A stretch of DNA of 64,000 nt from assembly GCF_020177265.1 (NCBI RefSeq), contig NZ_JAIVMC010000006.1:124001-188000 (forward strand), read 5' to 3'. A model generated the notes under the pieces. It saw only the letters and a program-made list of their open reading frames with translations, searched no databases and was not told the DNA's origin. The stretch's first letter is position 1, and each line of letters starts with the position of its first letter. Made by a program: the position numbers and the translations under genes. Positions 15,899-25,047 of the stretch are shown one piece after another. This DNA is from Pseudooceanicola marinus (GTDB lineage Bacteria > Pseudomonadota > Alphaproteobacteria > Rhodobacterales > Rhodobacteraceae).

Positions 15899-17080
15899 AT
15901 GACACCGATCACCGTCACCCGTGACCTGGCCCTGCCCGATCCGCTGCGCGTCGCCCGGGCGGAAAACAGCCCGCACCTCGGGCCGCGCGTGCTGGTCTTC
16001 AGCGGTGGCAGTGCGCTGAACGGGATCTCGCGGCAACTGAAACGCTACACCTTCAACTCACTCCACCTGATCACGCCCTTCGACAGCGGCGGCAGTTCGC
16101 AGGAGCTGCGCCGGGCCTTCGACATGCCCGCCGTGGGCGACCTGCGCTCGCGCCTGATGGCGCTGGCGGATGAAACCGTGCTGGGCCAGCCCGACATCTA
16201 CGCGCTTTTCTCCCACCGGCTGGACCGGCAGGGGGCGCAGCCCGCGCTGCGGGCCGAGGTCGCGGCGATGCGCGTCGGGAACCATCCGCTGATGACCGCC
16301 ATCGCAGAGCCGATGCGGCGGCTGATCCAGGGGCACCTGGGCCAGTTCCTCGACGCCGCGCCTCCGACCTTCGACTATCGCAACGCCAGCATCGGCAACC
16401 TTATCCTGGCAGGCGGCTACCTGGCCAATGACCGCGCGCTGGAGCCGGTGCTGTTCCTGATGTCGAAGATGGTCGACGTGCGCGGCACCCTGCGCGCGGT
16501 GGTCGACGAGACGCTGCACCTGGGCGCAGAGCTGTCGGACGGGCGCCAAGTCATCGGCCAGCGGGAGATCAGCGGCAAGGAGGTGGCGCCGCTGAGCGCG
16601 CCGATCCGGCGCTGCTTCCTCAGCGACGGCACACAGGAGATGGCGCACGGGGCCGTCCGCCTGCCCGCCCGCAACCGCCGCCTGATCGAGGAGGCCGAGG
16701 TGATCTGCTATCCTCCCGGCAGCCTCTATTCCAGCGTCGTCGCCAACCTGCTGCCGCAGGGGGTGGGCCGCACCCTGGCGGCGCGGCGGGTGCCCAAGGT
16801 CTACCTGCCCTCGCTGGGCACGGACCCGGAGGCCCTGGGCCACGACCTGTCGGACCAGGTGGCGGCCCTGCTGACACCGCTGCTGGCCGACGCCGGGCCG
16901 GAGGCGACGCCGCGGGACCTGATGACCCATGTGATCTGCGACCGGGATACGGCTGCGACGGAGTGCGACAAGGTCACGGCCCGCCACGGCATCCCCTGCC
17001 ACCGCCTGCCCCTGGCCGGGGCAGAGCCGGGCAAGTACGACGCGGGCGAAGTGGCCCGTCTGCTGGTCTCGCTGGCCTGA
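15899..17080 (+). CDS. GAK system CofD-like protein
   Basis: The 393-residue protein belongs to the CofD/YvcK fold (2-phospho-L-lactate transferase-like). It shows the glycine-rich start LVFSGGSALNGISRQLKRY near residues 33-51, then ITPFDSGGSSQELRRAF and the later ICYPPGSLYSSVVANLLP motif. These match the CofD-related protein of GAK systems, in which it occurs with an ATP-grasp enzyme and an HPr-kinase-like protein. Neither partner is present in this window, so the gene looks orphaned. The GAK biochemistry is not established. The start is the ATG at 15899 with a weak GCAGGA site. Confidence 0.82.
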   Translation: MTPITVTRDLALPDPLRVARAENSPHLGPRVLVFSGGSALNGISRQLKRYTFNSLHLITPFDSGGSSQELRRAFDMPAVGDLRSRLMALADETVLGQPDIYALFSHRLDRQGAQPALRAEVAAMRVGNHPLMTAIAEPMRRLIQGHLGQFLDAAPPTFDYRNASIGNLILAGGYLANDRALEPVLFLMSKMVDVRGTLRAVVDETLHLGAELSDGRQVIGQREISGKEVAPLSAPIRRCFLSDGTQEMAHGAVRLPARNRRLIEEAEVICYPPGSLYSSVVANLLPQGVGRTLAARRVPKVYLPSLGTDPEALGHDLSDQVAALLTPLLADAGPEATPRDLMTHVICDRDTAATECDKVTARHGIPCHRLPLAGAEPGKYDAGEVARLLVSLA

Positions 17081-17090
17081 CGGCGACCCG

Positions 17091-18203
17091 CTATCGTGGC
17101 CCCACGAAGAAGGCCGGGCGCAGCACCCGCAGGGTGATCGCGCCAACGCCCGCCAGCACCAGCGCCAGGATGAACAGCCAGCCCAGCAGCGGGATCAGTC
17201 CGATCAGCCCGGCGACCAGCGCGCCCAGCCCGGCCGCCGCCGCACGGGCACCGATGCTTTGCGGCTCATCCCGGCCCGCGGCCAGGAACAGGCCCACGCC
17301 GAAGGCATAGGTGGCCACCACGTAGCCCGCGAACCCACCCGCAAGCGCCAGCACCATCATCGCAGGGGTCAGCAGCAGCCCGATGATCGTCAGCGCGAAG
17401 AGCACGCCGGCGCCGATCACCGCCGACTGGGTCAGGAAGCCCAGCCAGAGCGTGTGGAAGGGCCGCGCCAGCACCTCGCGGCGCATTTCGGCCAGGCGGT
17501 CGGGCACTACGGCGGCGATCAACGCGCCCAGGGCGGCGACCACGACGACGCCCTTGAGGAACTGCAACGCCAGGTAGCCCCAGCCCGGAGGTGTCGGCCC
17601 CTCCCATTCCTCGGCCTGGCGCCGTTCGATCCGGGCCTGGGGCGCCACCGTGTCGGGCACCTCCAGGGTGCCGGGTGTTTCCTCGTAGAGGGTCAGCGTG
17701 CCGCCGACCCGGGCGCCCTCGCCCCAGGTGACCTGCCCGGCGGCCAGACCCAGATCGCCCTCGACAACCCCGTCGAAGGTGATCTCCTCCCCAGCCATAA
17801 GGGTGTAGCCCGAAACGGTGCCGCGCAGCGCCACGGTCGCGCCGGCGATGCGCAGGTCGCCGCCCACATCACCGACGGTCAGCTGCCGGCCCGAGACGGT
17901 GGCGTCCCCCGCGACCGCCCCCTGCAGGGTGACCTGATCGCCCACGGCATAGACATCGCCGCCGATCTCCGCCGTAGCCGTCACCGCGCGCCCGGCCAGA
18001 TGGGCCGTGCCAGTGATCGGGGCCGAGACGGTCACCCGCTCGCCCGCCATGAAAAGATCGTCCGTTCCAGGCGCGTCCAGCGTCACCGCCCGCCCCGCGC
18101 GGAAGCTGTCACCGCCGATGGCGAAGGCTTCCGTTTCGTCATCCTGCGCCAACGCAGGCAGGGCCGCCAGGCAGGCGGCCAGAATCAGAAATCGTCGCAG
18201 CAT
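17091..18203 (-). CDS. Exported bactofilin-like beta-helix protein with C-terminal membrane domain
   Basis: I chose the ATG at 18203, which gives a signal peptide (MLRRFLILAACLAALPALAQ) and 370 residues. Residues about 25-185 form short regular beta-strand repeats of the polymer-forming bactofilin type (ITGTAHLAGRAVTATAEIGG, then GDVYAVGDQVTLQG and GDATVSGRQLTVG). About residues 225-365 hold four or five hydrophobic helices (GVVVVAALGALIAAVV and LLGWLFILALVLAGVG among them). Bactofilins are usually cytosolic, so the signal peptide and membrane domain are notable. The function is unknown. The gene is convergent with the CofD-like gene, with 10 bases between stops. Confidence 0.78.
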   Translation of the reverse strand: MLRRFLILAACLAALPALAQDDETEAFAIGGDSFRAGRAVTLDAPGTDDLFMAGERVTVSAPITGTAHLAGRAVTATAEIGGDVYAVGDQVTLQGAVAGDATVSGRQLTVGDVGGDLRIAGATVALRGTVSGYTLMAGEEITFDGVVEGDLGLAAGQVTWGEGARVGGTLTLYEETPGTLEVPDTVAPQARIERRQAEEWEGPTPPGWGYLALQFLKGVVVVAALGALIAAVVPDRLAEMRREVLARPFHTLWLGFLTQSAVIGAGVLFALTIIGLLLTPAMMVLALAGGFAGYVVATYAFGVGLFLAAGRDEPQSIGARAAAAGLGALVAGLIGLIPLLGWLFILALVLAGVGAITLRVLRPAFFVGPR

Positions 18204-18291
18204 GGTCTGTCTCCCAGCATCGAATCCCGTCGATACTGAAGCGTACAGGCCCACGCCGCCTTGCGACAAATCAACTGCCGCAGCAGAAGCG

Positions 18292-18315
18292 GCCCCGGGC
18301 GCACCGGCCCGGGGC
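18292..18315 (-). terminator. Possible terminator hairpin of the aminopeptidase gene
   Basis: GCCCCGGG and CCCGGGGC form an 8-base-pair stem immediately after the aminopeptidase stop codon on the minus strand. There is no T-tract, so the assignment is weak. Confidence 0.35.
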
Positions 18316-18323
18316 CCGGGCGA

Positions 18324-19565
18324 TCACTTCGCCCACTCGCCCTTGCGGAAGACCGGGACGCGGGTGCCGTCGGCGCGGACGCCGTCAATGTCGGTTTCCG
18401 GCCCGCCGATCATCCAGTCGACGTGGATCATCGAGCTGTTGCCGCCCTGCGCCGCGATCTGCTCGGCCGTCAGGTTGGCGCCATCGAGGAAGCACTTGGA
18501 ATAGCACTGGCCCATGGCGATGTGGCAGGCGGCGTTTTCATCGAAGAGCGTGTTGTAGAACAGCATCCCCGTCTGGGAGATCGGCGAGCTGTAGGGCACC
18601 AGGGCCACCTCGCCCAGGCGCCGGGCGCCCTCGTCGCTGTCCAGCATCTGCTGCAGCACCCGCTCGCCCGAGCTCGAGCGCGCCTCGACCGCACGACCGC
18701 CCTCGAAGCGCATCTCGATCTCCTCGATCAGGTTGCCGTTGTGCGCAAGCGGCTTGGTGGCGCGCACCGTGCCGTCGACCCGCTGGGCGTGGGGCGTGGT
18801 GAAGACCTCTTCGGTGGGGATGTTGGGGTTGCAGACCACGCCGTTCTGCGCGGTGGAGGCGCCGCCGTGCCATTCGTGGCCTTCGGCCAGGCCCACCATC
18901 AGGTCGGTGCCCGGCCCGGTGAAATGCAGCGCATCGAAGCGTTCCTCGTTCAGCCAGGACGAGCGGGTCTTCAGCGCGGCGTTATGCGCGGCCCAGGCCG
19001 CCACCGGGTCGTCACCATCGACGCGGGAGGCGGCGAAGATCGCATCGGCCAGCTTGGCCACCGCCTGATCCTCGGGCAGGTCGGGGAAGACCTGGCGCGC
19101 CCAGCCCGCCGTGGGGAAGGCGGCGATGGACCAGTTGATGGTGAAGGTCGACACCCGTTCCAACGCGGGCTTCGAGGCCATGGAGTTGGCCTTGTTGGCC
19201 CGCGCCACCTTGTCGGGATCCTCCGCCGCCAGGGCCATCGGATCGGCCCCGGCGATCGCCATGCGCGCGGCGCCCTGATCGAAGGCATTGGCCATGCCCT
19301 TGTAGAGCCAGTCGGCGGCACGGTCGAAGCTGTCATCATGCGCATTGCGGAACCGTGCGCGGGCCACCTCGTCGTCCGACAAGAGCGGCGTGACCACGCC
19401 CGCGCCCGCGCGATAGGCGCTGGCGGCCACGGCCCGCACCAGCGGCAGGGCCTCGGCGGGGGCGGTCAGCACCAGGTCCTGCCCGGGCTGCAGGTTCAGC
19501 CCGACGTTCACCGCGACATCGGCGAGACGGGCAAGGCGGGCGGGGTCGATGACGGGGTCGGTCAT
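18324..19565 (-). CDS. M29-family aminopeptidase
   Basis: The 413-residue protein matches the thermophilic-metalloprotease (AmpS/PepS, M29) family in length. It carries the characteristic motifs NIPTEEVFTTPHAQRVDG near residues 250-268, a HIAMGQCY motif near residue 345, and the C-terminal GGNSSMIHVDWMIGGP stretch. The Glu, His and Asp in these motifs are the expected ligands of two metal ions. M29 enzymes are cytoplasmic and remove N-terminal residues from peptides. A GGAGC ribosome site precedes the ATG. It appears to be a single-gene unit. Confidence 0.93.
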   Translation of the reverse strand: MTDPVIDPARLARLADVAVNVGLNLQPGQDLVLTAPAEALPLVRAVAASAYRAGAGVVTPLLSDDEVARARFRNAHDDSFDRAADWLYKGMANAFDQGAARMAIAGADPMALAAEDPDKVARANKANSMASKPALERVSTFTINWSIAAFPTAGWARQVFPDLPEDQAVAKLADAIFAASRVDGDDPVAAWAAHNAALKTRSSWLNEERFDALHFTGPGTDLMVGLAEGHEWHGGASTAQNGVVCNPNIPTEEVFTTPHAQRVDGTVRATKPLAHNGNLIEEIEMRFEGGRAVEARSSSGERVLQQMLDSDEGARRLGEVALVPYSSPISQTGMLFYNTLFDENAACHIAMGQCYSKCFLDGANLTAEQIAAQGGNSSMIHVDWMIGGPETDIDGVRADGTRVPVFRKGEWAK

Positions 19566-19700
19566 GAAAGCTCCTTCACTGGGGGCCCCTGGGCGGGCCG
19601 GTCCCCGTCAACCTGCCGATACGCGCGCGAAGTTCAAGGCCCGGCCCCGTCACGCCCCCGCGATGCAAAAGAGCCTCCCCCGCAGGGAAGGCCCGAAAGC

Positions 19701-19717
19701 GACCCCGTGTCGGGGTC
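19701..19717 (-). terminator. Hairpin after the racemase/isomerase gene
   Basis: GACCCCG and CGGGGTC pair over 7 bases with a TGT loop, about 57 bases after the stop codon of the minus-strand operon ending at 19774. No T-tract is present. Confidence 0.4.
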
Positions 19718-19773
19718 GGCTGCAGGGGCCGGAGGAGCGGCCCCGACAGGGAGGGATCTGAAGGGAGGATGGA

Positions 19774-20553
19774 TCAGGGGGCGGGGAACATGACCTCCAG
19801 CCGCTCCTGCCAGAGCTTGCCGGAGATCCAGTCCGACAGGCCCGCCTCCGACACCTCGTTCCAGGCTGTCTTCTGCACGGCCGCCCAGACCAGGGCCACG
19901 TTGCACGACACCGAGGGCAGCAGCCCCTCGGCATGGCCGGTGATCATCGGATGCAGCGTCGCCATGCCGGTGCCCAGCATCAGCACCGCATCGGCCCCGC
20001 TTTCCGCCGACAGCCGCCGGTAGGAAGCCAGCACCCCCGGACCGGTCATGGCGTAGATCGGGTGGAAGGCCGCGGTCTCCAGCTCCGGCCCCGCCTTGGC
20101 GACCACCTCGAAGCCGAAGCTTTCCCAGTAGGGCGTCGATTTCTCGTTCAGGCTTTCGGGATAGGGCGTCAGCAGGGCGATCTTCTTCGCCCCCATGACC
20201 CGCAGTGCCGAGACGGAGGCCAGCGCCGCCGTCAGGAAGGGCAGGTTGTGGGTCGCCTGCACCTCCTCCACCAGCGCCGCCTCGGCGTCCTGGCCGATCA
20301 GGTAGGAGGCCCCGGTGCAGGCCGCCGTCAGCACGTCGGTGGGGGCATTGGCGAATTGTTCCGCGGTGACGTTGAACTTGGTGGTGTAATCCACCAGCCG
20401 CTTCTCGATCGTGTCCTTGTCCGAGGTCAGCCGCGCGTTCAGCATCGACCAATGCGCCGGCAGCAGTGCCCAGAGCTCGGGTTCCACCGTGGTATTGGCC
20501 TGGGGGGTGAGCACCCCCATGGTGCCGGCGTTACCGTATTCCTTCAAAGCCAT
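19774..20553 (-). CDS. Asp/Glu racemase superfamily protein, maleate isomerase-like
   Basis: The 259-residue protein has the two-lobed Asp/Glu racemase fold. The N-terminal motif GVLTPQANTTVEPEL resembles the NTT-x-E start of maleate cis-trans isomerases. The two catalytic-type cysteines are present, at AACTGASYLIG (about residue 79) and SVSCNVALVW (about residue 218). Maleate isomerase, arylmalonate decarboxylase and hydantoin racemase are all possible within this superfamily. It overlaps dctM by 10 bases and is the last gene of the catabolic operon. This supports action on an intermediate of the imported compound. Confidence 0.8.
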   Translation of the reverse strand: MALKEYGNAGTMGVLTPQANTTVEPELWALLPAHWSMLNARLTSDKDTIEKRLVDYTTKFNVTAEQFANAPTDVLTAACTGASYLIGQDAEAALVEEVQATHNLPFLTAALASVSALRVMGAKKIALLTPYPESLNEKSTPYWESFGFEVVAKAGPELETAAFHPIYAMTGPGVLASYRRLSAESGADAVLMLGTGMATLHPMITGHAEGLLPSVSCNVALVWAAVQKTAWNEVSEAGLSDWISGKLWQERLEVMFPAP

Positions 20554-21857
20554 CCGAGTACTCCTGGCAGCCAGAGGCTGAGCGGCGGGAAGAGGATCAG
20601 GATGACCAGTCGCACCACGTCAGCGATGAGGAAGGGGACGACGCCCCGGAAGATCGTCGACAGCGGCAGGTCGCGGGCCATGCCGTGCAGGACGAAGACG
20701 TTGATCCCGATGGGGGGCGTGATCATGCCCAGCTCGATCACCACGATGTTGACGACGCCCCACCAGACCGGGTCGTAGCCCATGCCGATGATCAGCGGGT
20801 AGACGAAGGGCAGCGTCAGGACCATGGCCGCGATGGTGTCGAAGATCGCTCCCAGCACCAGGTAGAAAAGCATCAGCATGCACAGCACCAGCAGCGGCGG
20901 CAGGCCCAGGCCCTGGATCCAGTCGACGGTCGCCATCGGCAGGCCCGACAGCGTGGCGAAGTAGGAAAAGACCGAGGCGCCGATGATCATGACGAAGATC
21001 ATGCCGGTGTTGGCCGCCGTGTCGCCGAGCGCCGACAGGAACTTCTTCACCGTCAGGCGGCGGCGGAAAAGACCCAGCAGCAGCGCCACGGTGGCGCCCA
21101 CCGATGCCGCTTCGGAGACGGTGAAGATGCCGGTGTAGATGCCGCCCGACACGACGACCGCCAGCAGCACCACGGCCCAGCTCTGCCCCGTGACCTTGCG
21201 GCGTTCGGCCCAGCTGGCCTTCGGCCCCACGGGGGCGGCGTCGGGGTTGGCGCGCACGGCGAAGTAGACGGCGACGAAGTAGACCAGCACCGCCAGGATG
21301 CCGGGCACGATGGCCGCCAGGAACAGCGCGATGATCGAGTTCTCGGTCAGGATCGCATAGAGGATCATGACCACCGAAGGCGGCACGATCATCCCCAGTG
21401 TGCCGCCCGCGGCGATGGAGCCGGCGGCCAGCGATTTCGCGTAGCCGCGTTCCAGCATCTCGGGCAGCGAGATCCGGGCCATGGTGGCCGCCGTGGCCAC
21501 GGACGACCCGCAGATCGCGCCGAAGCCCGCGCAGGCGCCGATGGTGGCGAAGATCAGCCCGCCGCGCTTGTGGCCGAGGTAGACATGGGCCACGCGATAA
21601 AGCTCGCGCGACAGCCCGCCCACATGGGCGAGGTTGCCCATCAGCAGGAACATGGCGACCACGGCCAGGCTTTCGGAGGCCATGGACGACGACGGTTCGG
21701 TGGCCAGCAGGGTCAGCGAGGGGCCGAAGCCGATGATCAGGCCGCAGCCGACCACGCCCACGATGCCCATGGCGATGCCCACGGGCACCTGCAGCAGGAT
21801 CAGGGCGAACATCGCCAGAAGGCCCAGCAGGCCCGTGGTGAAGGGATCAGTCATCAT
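20544..21857 (-). CDS. dctM: TRAP transporter large permease (DctM)
   Basis: The 437-residue protein has about 12 membrane segments and DctM landmarks: LQVPVGIAMGIVGVVGCG near residue 25, GSSVATAATMARISLPEM near 115, and the terminal MITPPIGINVFVLHGMA motif. It is the ion-coupled translocating subunit. The stop codon overlaps the racemase-type gene, and the start lies 3 bases after the dctQ stop, so expression is coupled. It differs clearly in sequence from the first DctM at 3532, so the two systems probably carry different substrates. Confidence 0.94.
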   Translation of the reverse strand: MMTDPFTTGLLGLLAMFALILLQVPVGIAMGIVGVVGCGLIIGFGPSLTLLATEPSSSMASESLAVVAMFLLMGNLAHVGGLSRELYRVAHVYLGHKRGGLIFATIGACAGFGAICGSSVATAATMARISLPEMLERGYAKSLAAGSIAAGGTLGMIVPPSVVMILYAILTENSIIALFLAAIVPGILAVLVYFVAVYFAVRANPDAAPVGPKASWAERRKVTGQSWAVVLLAVVVSGGIYTGIFTVSEAASVGATVALLLGLFRRRLTVKKFLSALGDTAANTGMIFVMIIGASVFSYFATLSGLPMATVDWIQGLGLPPLLVLCMLMLFYLVLGAIFDTIAAMVLTLPFVYPLIIGMGYDPVWWGVVNIVVIELGMITPPIGINVFVLHGMARDLPLSTIFRGVVPFLIADVVRLVILILFPPLSLWLPGVLGWL

Positions 21858-21860
21858 GGG

Positions 21861-22406
21861 TCAGCCTTCCAGCTCCATCAGGTCGTCGGCCTCGTCTCGC
21901 AGACGGGCAATGTCGGGCGTGCCACCACGCAGGGTGGCCAGCAGCCAGGACCAGGTCACGTAGACCTGGACGGGCACGCAGACCGCCATGATGGCGGTGG
22001 TGACGTACCACCAGGGCGCCAGCGGGATGCCGATGGTGCGGGTGGTGCGGCCGCCGTCGACGAACTGGCCGGTCAGGCGGATGAACTGCCAGGTCAGCAG
22101 GGTGAAGAAGGCCAGGGTCACGATGGCCCCCAGCAGTTCCAGCGCCGCATGCAGGCGCGGCCCACCGAAACTGCCCAGCACCCGCACGGTCACGTTGGTC
22201 TGCCGCAGCAGACCGGCCGGGAAGCAGCTGGCAATGACGATGGGAAAGACGACTTCCCCGAAATCGGAGAAGCCGGTGATCCGGGGCAGCCACAGATAGC
22301 GGGCCGCCCCGTCCCAGGTGATCAGCAGCGCCATGACCACCAGCCCGGTGAAGCCGAAAAGGGCGGCTGTCCGGGTGATACGGTCTAGTCTCTTGGCGGT
22401 GGTCAT
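21861..22406 (-). CDS. dctQ: TRAP transporter small permease (DctQ)
   Basis: The 181-residue protein has four hydrophobic segments (AALFGFTGLVVMALLI, FPIVIASCFPAGLL, LVTLAFFTLLTWQFI-like, and TTAIMAVCVPVQVYVTW) in the DctQ arrangement. The conserved RqtnVtV-type sequence (LRQTNVTVRVLG) is present before the third helix. A GAAAGGAG site precedes the ATG at 22406. It lies between dctP and dctM with very short spacers and forms the membrane complex with DctM. Confidence 0.9.
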   Translation of the reverse strand: MTTAKRLDRITRTAALFGFTGLVVMALLITWDGAARYLWLPRITGFSDFGEVVFPIVIASCFPAGLLRQTNVTVRVLGSFGGPRLHAALELLGAIVTLAFFTLLTWQFIRLTGQFVDGGRTTRTIGIPLAPWWYVTTAIMAVCVPVQVYVTWSWLLATLRGGTPDIARLRDEADDLMELEG

Positions 22407-22430
22407 GGCGCGGGTCTCCTTTCAGCCGGC

Positions 22431-23444
22431 TCAGCTTTCGCCGCGGTATTCTGCCAGCAGCGCCACGGCGGCGTCATAGACGGCCTGCCCGTTGGGCGTG
22501 GCGGCAATCCAGGCCTCGTGGATGGGCTGCGCGGCTTCCTGATAGGCGGCCAGCTGTTCATCGGAGAAGTTCAGCACCTCGATGCGGCCCTCGGCGTCGA
22601 TGTCGGCGCGGATCTCCTCACCGGCGGAGGCATAGGCCTCGCCCCCGGCCTGGGCGAAGGCTTCGCCGCCGTGCTTCATGACGATCTCCTGCACCTCGGG
22701 CGAGAGGCTGTTCCACTTGCGCTCGTTCATCAGCAGCAGGAAGGGCATGGCGCCGACGGGCACTTCGATCGCCTGGTCGACCAGCGGGAAGGACTTGAAG
22801 GTCTTCATGCCGGTCCAGCCCTGGATGGCGCCGTCGACGGTACCGCGCGAGAGGCCCTCATTGAACTCGGCCGAGGACAGGGTCTGCGGCGCCGCGCCGA
22901 AGCTTTCCAGCCAGTTGGCCGAGATCGACCCGGCGGAGCGGACCTTCTGGTTGGCCAGCCCGTCGAGGTCTTCCAGCACCGGCTTCATGAACAGCGCGTT
23001 CTGTTCGGAGGTGAAGAAGCCCACGACATGCACGCCGTCGAAGCCGGTCATCAGCCCCTGTTCCATCAGGCCCCAGCCCACGGCGGAGGCTTCCTGCGCG
23101 GTGGTGAACAGGAAGGGCAGCTCGAAGATGCCCATCTCGGGAAACTGGCCGGCGGTGTAGATCGGCAGCACCCAGGTCACATCGGCCACGCCGTTCTGCA
23201 CCAGGTCGAACTGCTTGTAGGGATCCTTGCCCAGGGTGCCGCCCCAGAAGGCCTGCATGCGAACGGCATCGCCGGCCTCTTCCTGCACGGCTTCCAGCCA
23301 GGGTTTGATGACATGGGCGACGCCGGTGGATTGCTCGGGCACGAAGGTGCCGACCTTGATGTTTTCCTGCGCAAGCGCCGGGGTGGCAACCGCGGCGGCC
23401 AGCGCCAGCGCGGCGGAACGGGCGAAATTGGTGATGTAGGACAT
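22431..23444 (-). CDS. dctP: TRAP transporter substrate-binding protein (DctP)
   Basis: The 337-residue product has a signal peptide (SAALALAAAVATPALA, cleavage near residue 25) and the DctP fold. Landmarks are VRSAGSISANWLESFGAAPQ near residue 168, where the ligand-binding Arg sits, and GMKTFKSFPLVDQAIEV further on. It is the periplasmic receptor for the DctQM pair just downstream. Unlike the first TRAP set there is no hairpin between dctP and dctQ (24-base spacer). The adjacent monooxygenase and dehydrogenases suggest an aromatic, heterocyclic or related organic acid as ligand, which is inference. Confidence 0.92.
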   Translation of the reverse strand: MSYITNFARSAALALAAAVATPALAQENIKVGTFVPEQSTGVAHVIKPWLEAVQEEAGDAVRMQAFWGGTLGKDPYKQFDLVQNGVADVTWVLPIYTAGQFPEMGIFELPFLFTTAQEASAVGWGLMEQGLMTGFDGVHVVGFFTSEQNALFMKPVLEDLDGLANQKVRSAGSISANWLESFGAAPQTLSSAEFNEGLSRGTVDGAIQGWTGMKTFKSFPLVDQAIEVPVGAMPFLLLMNERKWNSLSPEVQEIVMKHGGEAFAQAGGEAYASAGEEIRADIDAEGRIEVLNFSDEQLAAYQEAAQPIHEAWIAATPNGQAVYDAAVALLAEYRGES

Positions 23445-23543
23445 GTGCGTTTCCTGTTTCCCTGTTGGTGGAAGATGTCGGTTTCTTGGTCTTGTTATCG
23501 GTCTTGCGATCCCGGCCGGAGGCGCCCGCCCGGGACAGGCCGG

Positions 23544-25034
23544 TCAGGCGCCGAAGCGGCGCAGCACCGGCGGGGTCGTCGGAATGGTCGTGGTCTTTTC
23601 CTCGGTGTAGAACGCCTCGCAGGCGGCACCGCCCTCGCGGCCCACGCCCGAGGTCTTGAAGCCGCCGAAGGGCGCGCGCAGTTCGCGCATCATCGGCGTG
23701 TTCACCCAGACCACGCCGGAGCGCAGGCGGGGCGTCGTGGCCATGACCGTCGGCATGTGATCCGACCAGACATAGCTGACCAGCCCGAAGGCCGTGTCAT
23801 TGGCGATGGCCACCGCCTCCTCCACGCCGTCGAAGGGCAGGAAGGTGGCGAAGGGGCCGAAGATCTCATTCTGGGCACAGCGGTCAGCGTTGGAGGTCGC
23901 CAGCACCGCCGTCGGATTGATGAAATAGCCCTGGCCCAGGTCCTCGCGACGGGTGCCCCCGACCAGCACGCGGCCGCCGTCCTCGCGGGCCTTGTCGGCA
24001 AAGCCCAGCACGCGGTTCATATGCGCCTCAGAGGCCAGCGGCCCGACCTCGGTGTCATCGGCCAGCGGATCCCCCACGCGGACCTTGGCGGCGCGTTCGC
24101 GGAACCGCTCGACGAAATCGTCGAAGATCGGGCGCTCCACCAGGATGCGCGAACCCGCCAGGCATTGCTGCCCGTTGTTGGAGAAGATCCCCTGCAACGC
24201 CCCGTCCAGCGCGCGTTCGTAGTCGGCGGAGGCGAAGATGATATTGGCCGACTTGCCGCCCAGCTCCATCGTCGAGGGCACCAGGTTCTGCCCTGCCGCC
24301 GACATGATGGACCGCCCCGTGTCTGTGCCGCCGGTGAAGCTGATGAGGTCGACGCCCGGATGCGCCACCAGGGCCGCCCCGGTGACCTGGCCACGGCCGT
24401 TGACGATGTTCAGAACGCCCTCGGGCAGGACCTCCTGCAACAGCGCCACCAGACGCGCCAGCGCCAGCGGGGTCTGTTCCGACGGCTTCAGAACGGCGGT
24501 GTTGCCGAAGGACAGCGCCGCGGCGATCTTCATCGTCGCCAGGGCCACCGGCGCGTTCCAGGGCGCGATCAGCGCGGCCACACCCACAGGTTCGCGGGTG
24601 ACATAGGTCATGTAGCCTTCGGTCTGGGTATAGCTCTGCCCCGCCGCCTGGCTGATGTATTCGGCGAAGAAGCGGAAGTTGCCGGCGGCGCGCACCATAT
24701 GGCGGGCGCGCAGCTCCTTCAGCACCAGGCCCGTGGCGGCGCATTCCAGGCGAGCCAGCTCGTCCACGTTGTCGAGGATCACCTGGCGGCAGGCCTCCAG
24801 CACCTCGATCCGCCTGGCCACCGACAGCCCCGGCCAGGGTCCCCGGTCGAAGGCGGCGCGGGCCGCCTGCACGGCGGCGTCCACGGCCGCCGCGTCATCC
24901 TCGGTCAGGGTGGAGATCTGCGCCCCGGTGCCCGGGTAGAAGACCGGCATGTCGATGCCGCCGCCCAGCGAGGGCTTGCCGGCGACAAGACCGGTGACGC
25001 GGTCGGGCGGGGTGATGGGAAGGTCGAAACTCAT
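23544..25034 (-). CDS. Aldehyde dehydrogenase family protein
   Basis: The 496-residue protein is a standard-length NAD(P)-dependent aldehyde dehydrogenase. It has the cofactor region (NTAVLKPSEQTPLALARL), the general base Glu in MELGGKSANIIF at about residue 260, and the catalytic Cys in NNGQQCLAGSRI at about residue 294. It oxidises an aldehyde to the acid. It lies in an operon with an SDR and an FAD monooxygenase, with a 13-base spacer to the SDR. The set could act in sequence: hydroxylation, alcohol oxidation, aldehyde oxidation. The actual substrate is unknown. Confidence 0.94.
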   Translation of the reverse strand: MSFDLPITPPDRVTGLVAGKPSLGGGIDMPVFYPGTGAQISTLTEDDAAAVDAAVQAARAAFDRGPWPGLSVARRIEVLEACRQVILDNVDELARLECAATGLVLKELRARHMVRAAGNFRFFAEYISQAAGQSYTQTEGYMTYVTREPVGVAALIAPWNAPVALATMKIAAALSFGNTAVLKPSEQTPLALARLVALLQEVLPEGVLNIVNGRGQVTGAALVAHPGVDLISFTGGTDTGRSIMSAAGQNLVPSTMELGGKSANIIFASADYERALDGALQGIFSNNGQQCLAGSRILVERPIFDDFVERFRERAAKVRVGDPLADDTEVGPLASEAHMNRVLGFADKAREDGGRVLVGGTRREDLGQGYFINPTAVLATSNADRCAQNEIFGPFATFLPFDGVEEAVAIANDTAFGLVSYVWSDHMPTVMATTPRLRSGVVWVNTPMMRELRAPFGGFKTSGVGREGGAACEAFYTEEKTTTIPTTPPVLRRFGA

Positions 25035-25047
25035 ATCAGCGGGTCTT

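Noticed and set aside
23464-23543. Possible extra small gene between the aldehyde dehydrogenase and dctP.
   Set aside because: The spacer is under 100 bases, and its open frames lack ribosome sites and overlap the aldehyde dehydrogenase gene antisense.
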